DNA of 64,000 nucleotides from Streptomyces lanatus (GTDB taxonomy: Bacteria > Actinomycetota > Actinomycetes > Streptomycetales > Streptomycetaceae): the NCBI RefSeq assembly GCF_014655715.1, contig NZ_BNBM01000016.1, positions 124,001 through 188,000 of the forward strand, written 5' to 3'. The notes under the pieces were generated by a model. It was not told where the DNA came from. It made no database searches and saw only the letters and a program-made list of their open reading frames with translations. Position numbers and translations under genes: made by a program. Each line of letters starts with the position of its first letter. Position 1 is the stretch's first letter. Below are positions 59,703-64,000 of the stretch, one piece after another.

Positions 59703-59762
59703 CCCGCGCCCCTCGCTTCCCCGTGATGATCCCGCGCGAGGGCGGAGCGGGCGATGACCGGG

Positions 59763-60533
59763 TCAGACCCAGACGCCCCGGTCCTCCATGACCTTGCGCA
59801 ATGTGTCGATGTGATCGGTCATGATGCCATCGACTCCCAGGTCGAGGAGCCGGTGCATCACATCGGGATCATTGATGGTCCACACGTGCACCTGCAGCCC
59901 GCGCGCGTGGGCGGCCCGGACGAAGCGCCGGTCCACCACCTGGATGCCGGACTGCGCCTCGGGCACCTGGGCGGCGACGGCCGAACGGCGCAGCGCGGCG
60001 GGCACACCCCAGGAGCGCAGCCGGAGATTCAGCACCCCCCGGGTGCCGTACGACGTCGCCAGGCGCGGTCCGGCCAGGCGCTGGGCGCGGATCACACGGG
60101 CCTCGGAGAAGGAGCCGACGCAGACGCGGTCCCAGGCGTCCATGCGCTCGATGAGCTCAAGGAAGGGGTGCAGGGCCGGCTCCGCCTTGAGGTCGACGTT
60201 CCAGCGCACCTCGGGGAAGGTCTCCAGGAGCTCCTCGAAGAGGGGCACCGGCTCGTTGCCCGCCACGCGCGCGTGGCTCACGTCGTCCCACAGCAGGTCG
60301 GCGATCCGGCCCGCCCCGTCCGTGACCCGGTCCAACGTCGAGTCGTGGAAGGCGACCAGCTTGCCGTCGCGCGTGGAGTGGACGTCGGTCTCGATGTACC
60401 GGTAGCCCATGTCGACCGCGCGCCGGAACTGCAGCACGGTGTTCTCCAGGCCGTCGGCCGCCCCGCCCCGATGGGCGAACGGGATCGGGCCCGGGTGGTC
60501 GAGATACGGATGGCGTATGCGCGTGGTGCTCAC
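59763..60533 (-). CDS. Glycerophosphodiester phosphodiesterase
   Basis: A 256-residue TIM-barrel GDPD with the catalytic HRGG near residue 19, ENTVLQF, ETDVHSTRDGKLVAFHDSTLDRVTDGAGRI (metal Glu/Asp and the second catalytic His), WNVDLKAEP and VHVWTINDPDVMHRLLDLGVDGIMTDHIDTL. It cleaves glycerophosphodiesters to glycerol 3-phosphate and an alcohol. It has no signal peptide and is therefore cytosolic. The GTG start overlaps the yczE stop (GTGA), so the two are translationally coupled. Confidence 0.93.
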   Translation of the reverse strand: MSTTRIRHPYLDHPGPIPFAHRGGAADGLENTVLQFRRAVDMGYRYIETDVHSTRDGKLVAFHDSTLDRVTDGAGRIADLLWDDVSHARVAGNEPVPLFEELLETFPEVRWNVDLKAEPALHPFLELIERMDAWDRVCVGSFSEARVIRAQRLAGPRLATSYGTRGVLNLRLRSWGVPAALRRSAVAAQVPEAQSGIQVVDRRFVRAAHARGLQVHVWTINDPDVMHRLLDLGVDGIMTDHIDTLRKVMEDRGVWV

Positions 60534-61210
60534 GGACGCAGTATCGCTCCCCGGGGTTGCCCCGTGGCAACGACCGTGCTGCCGTCCGATGCCGACGGGA
60601 CGGCGAACACGCGCAGGAACACCTGGGCGAGCGGGCCGATGGACACCGCGTAGAGGACGGTGCCGATGCCGACGGTGCCGCCCAGGGCGAAGCCAGTCAC
60701 GACCACCGCGATCTCCACGGCCGTGCGCATCAGGCGGATCGAGCGGCCGGTGCGCTTGTGCAGACCGGTCATCAGGCCGTCCCGGGGGCCGGGGCCGAAG
60801 CGGGCGGCGATATAGAGCCCCGTGGCCACGCCGTTGAGCACGATGCCCGCCAGGAGGAGCGGGATCCGTACGGCCAGGGTGTGGGCCTCGGGGAGCAGGG
60901 CGAGCGTGCCGTCCATGGCGATGCCGACCACGAAGACATTGGAGACGGTGCCGAGGCCGGGGCGCTGGCGCAACGGGATCCACAGGAGCAGTACGGCCGC
61001 GCCGATGAAGATCGAGACGACGCCGATCGTGAGGCCGCTGAGCTCGGCCAGGCCCTGGTGCAGCACGTTCCAGGGCTCCAGGCCGAGGCCCGCCTCGACG
61101 AGTATCGCCGAGCTGGCGCCGTAGAGCGCGAGCCCGATGTAGAGCTGTGCCAGCCGCCGTATGAGATGCCCCTGCGTGAGCCGTTGTGCGAGACGCCCCT
61201 GCGTGGACAA
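60530..61210 (-). CDS. YczE/YitT-family membrane protein
   Basis: 226 residues, five membrane helices, with LALYGASSAILVEAGLGLEPWNVLHQGLA and ARFGPGPRDGLMTGLHKRTG, the hallmarks of YczE/YyaS proteins of unknown function. I prefer TTG 61210 because AGGGGGG is 6 nt upstream; ATG 61246 has a purine run only 2 nt away. It is divergent from a MocR-type regulator, an arrangement known for yczE-yczR pairs, and coupled to the GDPD gene downstream. Confidence 0.83.
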   Translation of the reverse strand: MSTQGRLAQRLTQGHLIRRLAQLYIGLALYGASSAILVEAGLGLEPWNVLHQGLAELSGLTIGVVSIFIGAAVLLLWIPLRQRPGLGTVSNVFVVGIAMDGTLALLPEAHTLAVRIPLLLAGIVLNGVATGLYIAARFGPGPRDGLMTGLHKRTGRSIRLMRTAVEIAVVVTGFALGGTVGIGTVLYAVSIGPLAQVFLRVFAVPSASDGSTVVATGQPRGAILRP

Positions 61211-61233
61211 GACGTGCCCCCCTGTGGTGGTAG

Positions 61234-61286
61234 TGGCCTGATGCATGACACCCTGTGGCTTGGGATGCAATGCTCTCCATGGCCAA
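61234..61286. promoter_or_regulatory. TGGCYTG repeats between yczE and the MocR gene
   Basis: TGGCCTG (61234-61240), TGGCTTG (61256-61262) and TGGCCAA (61280-61286) are direct repeats 22 and 24 bp apart, each about two helical turns. MocR regulators usually bind direct repeats in the divergent promoter region, so this is a plausible operator. Confidence 0.45.
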
Positions 61287-61310
61287 TTCGGAGAAGGTGG
61301 ACTGGAAATC

Positions 61311-62810
61311 ATGCCGCAGTGGACTTCCGCGGTGGGTGCCGCGCAGCTCGCCCGACTCCTTACCTCCCAGCAGGACCGCCCCGCCGGGCCCGGCAGCAAA
61401 CGCCCGCCCGCGTACCGGGCGTTGGCCGATGGCATCCGGCTGCTCGTCCTGGAGGGCCGCGTTCCGGTCGCCGCGCGGCTGCCCGCCGAGCGGGAACTGG
61501 CCCTCGCGCTCTCCGTGAGCCGTACGACCGTGGCGGCGGCCTATGAGGCGCTGCGCAGTGAGGGATTCCTGGAGTCCCGGCGCGGAGCCGGCAGCTGGAC
61601 CGCCGTACCGGCCGGGAACCCGCTGCCCGCGCGGGGTCTCGAACCGCTGCCGCCCGAGGCGCTCGGCTCCATCATCGACCTGGGCTGCGCGGCCCTGCCC
61701 GCACCCGAGCCATGGCTCACCCGTGCCGTCCAGGGCGCCCTTGAGGAACTGCCGCCGTACGCCCACACCCACGGCGACTACCCGGCCGGGCTGCCCGCGC
61801 TGCGGTCGATGATCGCCGAGCGGTACACGGAGCGCGGGATTCCGACCATGCCCGAGCAGATCATGGTGACCACCGGGGCGATGGGCGCGATCGATGCGAT
61901 CTGCCATCTGTTCGCCGGGCGCGGTGAGCGGATCGCGGTGGAGTCGCCGTCGTACGCCAACATCCTTCAGCTGATGCGGGAGGCGGGGGCGCGGCTGGTG
62001 CCCGTCGCCATGGCCGACGGGCTGGCCGGATGGGACATGGACCGCTGGCGGCAGGTGCTGCGGGAGGCCGCGCCGCGGATCGCCTATGTCGTGGCCGACT
62101 TCCACAATCCGACCGGGGCGCTGGCCGACGAGGACCAGCGGCGGCGGCTGGTGGACACGGCGCGCTCCGCGGGGACGGTGCTCGTCGCCGACGAGACGAT
62201 GAGCGAGCTGTGGCTGGATCCGGACCTCGAAATGCCGCGGCCCGTCTGCGCCTTCGACCCCGCCGGGTCGACCGTGATCACCGTCGGGTCCGCCAGCAAG
62301 GCCTTCTGGGCGGGGATGCGGATCGGGTGGGTGCGGGCGGCTCCGGATGTGATCCGCAGCCTTGTCGCCGCGCGCGCCTACGCCGATCTGGGGACGCCGG
62401 TTCTTGAACAGCTGGCCGTGAACTGGCTGTTCGGCACCGGGGGTTGGGAGCAGGCCGTGGACATGCGGCGGGGGCAGGCGCGGGAGAACCGGGACGCGCT
62501 TGTTGCTGCCGTGCGGCGGGAGTTGCCGGGGTGGGAGTTCGAGGTGCCTCGGGGTGGATTGACGTTGTGGGTGCGGACCGGGGGGCTTTCGGGGTCGCGG
62601 CTCGCGGAAGTGGGGGAGCGGGTGGGGGTTCGGGTGCCGTCGGGGCCTCGGTTCGGGGTGGACGGGGCCTTTGAGGGGTATGTGCGGTTGCCGTTCACCG
62701 TGGGGGGTGCGGTGGCGGAGGAGGCCGCGGTGCGGCTGGCTGCGGCGGGGCGGTTGGTGGAGAGCGGGGTTTCGGGGAACGGGGAGTCTGGGCGGGCGTT
62801 TGTGGCGTGA
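61311..62810 (+). CDS. MocR-family PLP-dependent transcriptional regulator (YczR-like)
   Basis: 499 residues. A GntR-type winged HTH (ARLPAERELALALSVSRTTVAAAYEALRSEGFLESR, about 52-88) is followed by a fold-type I aminotransferase domain. VADFHNPTGALADEDQRRRL and SASKAFWAGMRIGW give the PLP contacts, with the Schiff-base lysine in SASKAFW. ATG 61311 begins MPQWTSAVGAAQLARLL. It is divergent from yczE, which it probably controls. Aminotransferase activity is not expected but not excluded. Confidence 0.9.
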   Translation: MPQWTSAVGAAQLARLLTSQQDRPAGPGSKRPPAYRALADGIRLLVLEGRVPVAARLPAERELALALSVSRTTVAAAYEALRSEGFLESRRGAGSWTAVPAGNPLPARGLEPLPPEALGSIIDLGCAALPAPEPWLTRAVQGALEELPPYAHTHGDYPAGLPALRSMIAERYTERGIPTMPEQIMVTTGAMGAIDAICHLFAGRGERIAVESPSYANILQLMREAGARLVPVAMADGLAGWDMDRWRQVLREAAPRIAYVVADFHNPTGALADEDQRRRLVDTARSAGTVLVADETMSELWLDPDLEMPRPVCAFDPAGSTVITVGSASKAFWAGMRIGWVRAAPDVIRSLVAARAYADLGTPVLEQLAVNWLFGTGGWEQAVDMRRGQARENRDALVAAVRRELPGWEFEVPRGGLTLWVRTGGLSGSRLAEVGERVGVRVPSGPRFGVDGAFEGYVRLPFTVGGAVAEEAAVRLAAAGRLVESGVSGNGESGRAFVA

Positions 62811-62883
62811 GTGCCGTAGGGGTTCGGTGGGGTGGGGAGGCTTACCCGCGCTCGCGGGGTGCCGCCCTCTTTGGGATGTGCGC

Positions 62884-62917
62884 CGCCCCAGCGGCACGAC
62901 TGCCCGCAGCTGGGGCG
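62884..62917. terminator. Hairpin between the MocR gene and sffA
   Basis: CGCCCCAGC (62884-62892) pairs with GCTGGGGCG (62909-62917), loop 16 nt, in the convergent gap. A second 7-bp pairing, GTGCCGC (62859-62865) with GCGGCAC (62891-62897), overlaps it. Confidence 0.6.
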
Positions 62918-62924
62918 ATTACGG

Positions 62925-64000
62925 CTACGACGTCTCCGCCGCCACAGCCTTCGCCGGCATCGGCTCCGGCTTCTCCAACGTCTCCAAGTCCGGCATCGGC
63001 TCCGCCTCCACCGGCGTCGTCCGCTCCGGCAGTAGTTCCACTACCGCCTGCCTATGCGCGTCGCTCGTCGCGTCGTCGTACGGGTCCGGGGTCGCCGGGA
63101 CCTGGAGGCGGTGGACCGGGCCGGTGCCGAGGCGGGCGTAGCCGCGGCCGGGTGGGACGTCGGCGACCGGGGTGGTGTGCGGGGGAGCGCCCAGGACCGA
63201 CTCCAGTTGCCGGGCCGTCGCCGGGCCGAGCACGACACGCGCGCGTGTGTGCTGTCGTACGGCGTCGGACAGGGCGTCCAGAGCGTCCCACTGCTCGGCG
63301 ACAACCACGGTGACGTTTGCCGCGCGGCCGTGTCGGAGGGGGACCTGGAGCAGGGACTGCGGGTCTCGGCGGCCGTCCCCGGCGGCGAGGTGGGTGAAGA
63401 CCGTCGGGCGGTCCAGCAGGACCCACAGCGGACGCTTGGTGTCGTCCGGCGGTGGGTTGCCGGCCTGGCGGGCCCGGTTGATGGCGATCAGGCGCCGTTC
63501 CGTCTCCGTCGCGGCCCACTCCAGGCTGGCGATCGCCCCGGCCAGCCCGCACTCGACGGCAAGGACGCCGTCCCGGCCGGTGAGGCAGGCGTACTCGCCG
63601 GTGCTGCCGCCCTCGACGATGACCACATCGCCGTACTGAAGGGCCTGGAGTGCGATGGAGCGCAGGAGGGTCGAGGTGCCGCTGCCCGGCTGGCCCATGA
63701 CCAGCAGGTGCGGCTCGGTGGAGCGGATGCCGGTGCGCCAGACGACCGGGGGCACGTCACGCTGGTCCTCGCCGTGGGTGAGAGGCAGCGTGCGCTGGGT
63801 GCGGCTGGGGTCGGTGAAGCCCAGGACCGTCTCGCCGGGGGCCGTGACGAAGCGCTGGGCGGCGATGTCGGTGGGCAGCGGGGCGAGGACGGTGACGGTG
63901 AGTTCGTTGCCCTCCTCGTCCCAGTCGAAGTGGTACTCCCGGCCGCGGCCCGACTTCGTGGTCAGCAGATGCTCGATGCGCGCACGGGCCTGCGCCTCGC
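62925..64000 (-). CDS. sffA: SffA-like FtsK/SpoIIIE-family protein, 5' end outside the window
   Basis: The C-terminal 358 or so residues are present; the frame runs open to the window edge. VLAPLPTDIAAQRFVTAPGETVLGF precedes a RecA-like FtsK core with P-loop MGQPGSGTSTLLRS, in which the Walker A lysine is threonine. The Walker B region is LWVLLDRPTV without the usual DE pair. A Pro/Glu-rich tail ends the protein. From memory S. coelicolor SffA, a sporulation septum FtsK-like protein partnered with SmeA, follows the same MocR gene. smeA would lie beyond 64000. Confidence 0.75.
   Translation of the reverse strand, partial: EAQARARIEHLLTTKSGRGREYHFDWDEEGNELTVTVLAPLPTDIAAQRFVTAPGETVLGFTDPSRTQRTLPLTHGEDQRDVPPVVWRTGIRSTEPHLLVMGQPGSGTSTLLRSIALQALQYGDVVIVEGGSTGEYACLTGRDGVLAVECGLAGAIASLEWAATETERRLIAINRARQAGNPPPDDTKRPLWVLLDRPTVFTHLAAGDGRRDPQSLLQVPLRHGRAANVTVVVAEQWDALDALSDAVRQHTRARVVLGPATARQLESVLGAPPHTTPVADVPPGRGYARLGTGPVHRLQVPATPDPYDDATSDAHRQAVVELLPERTTPVEAEPMPDLETLEKPEPMPAKAVAAETS

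Noticed and set aside
59763..62897. 1044-codon minus frame covering GDPD, yczE and the antisense of the MocR gene
   Set aside because: Only its last 256 codons match a family (GDPD); upstream the yczE and MocR frames fit known proteins instead.

Overview
The window is chromosomal DNA from a Streptomyces species. Supporting features are very high GC, frequent GTG and TTG starts with GGAGG-type ribosome binding sites, RbpA, an SCO1431-family miniprotein, an SffA-like FtsK protein, Tat and lipoprotein exports, a DasR-type chitinase promoter and only one leucine TTA codon found by eye. Gene content and order resemble, from memory, the S. coelicolor core-chromosome stretch running from fmt down to sffA. 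There is no insertion sequence, prophage, CRISPR array, rRNA or convincing tRNA. The interest lies in operons, operators and small architectural oddities rather than a mobile island.

Layout. 0.1-9.5 kb: a small HTH protein, fmt, rsmB, an MMPL exporter, rpe, a SorC-type regulator, a barstar-like protein and a CBS-containing GuaB1-type enzyme. 9.8-12.2 kb: an APC amino-acid permease with its own Lrp/AsnC regulator, and an unknown protein. 12.3-18.8 kb: a divergent GntR regulator and a four-gene ABC importer operon that ends in a HAD phosphatase fused to an endonuclease/exonuclease/phosphatase (EEP) domain. 18.9-31.1 kb: an MFS transporter, a secreted protein, a davA/davB-like amide-forming amino-acid monooxygenase pair, an LLM oxidoreductase, a DUF5995 protein, a GH6 cellulase, an MFS/ROK pair, and an NAD(P)-binding protein behind a SigJ-type ECF sigma factor.

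31.2-36.5 kb: an orphan chitinase-type promoter, then the FMN riboswitch and ribE-ribM-ribBA-ribH, followed by hisE-hisG and a PH-like membrane protein. 36.7-39.1 kb: two translationally coupled CNNM/CorC proteins. 39.1-47.4 kb: an EccA-like AAA ATPase with a TTA codon, a uridine-kinase-like P-loop protein, a second APC permease, a Tat-exported C39-like peptidase, a 46-aa membrane protein and a TetR regulator. 47.4-53.2 kb: a GH18 chitinase with an intact DasR-type promoter, and an acyl-CoA dehydrogenase, hydratase-like and kinase neighbourhood. 53.5-64 kb: a second Lrp regulator, an amidohydrolase, a polyprenol-phosphate mannose synthase-type glycosyltransferase behind a long leader, FxsA, RbpA with a sigma-R promoter, an Atg22-like MFS, a coupled YczE/GDPD pair divergent from a MocR regulator, and the 3' part of an SffA-like gene cut by the window end.

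Most notable: (1) the HAD-EEP fusion at the end of an ABC operon with a GntR palindrome, a candidate phosphodiester uptake and breakdown system; (2) an almost intact DasR/chitinase promoter at 31.24 kb with no chitinase behind it; (3) a single TTA codon in the EccA-like ATPase; (4) a degenerate Walker A in the SffA-like protein; (5) a consensus promoter followed by about 410 nt of non-coding leader before the mannose synthase; (6) several clean, unassigned palindromes.
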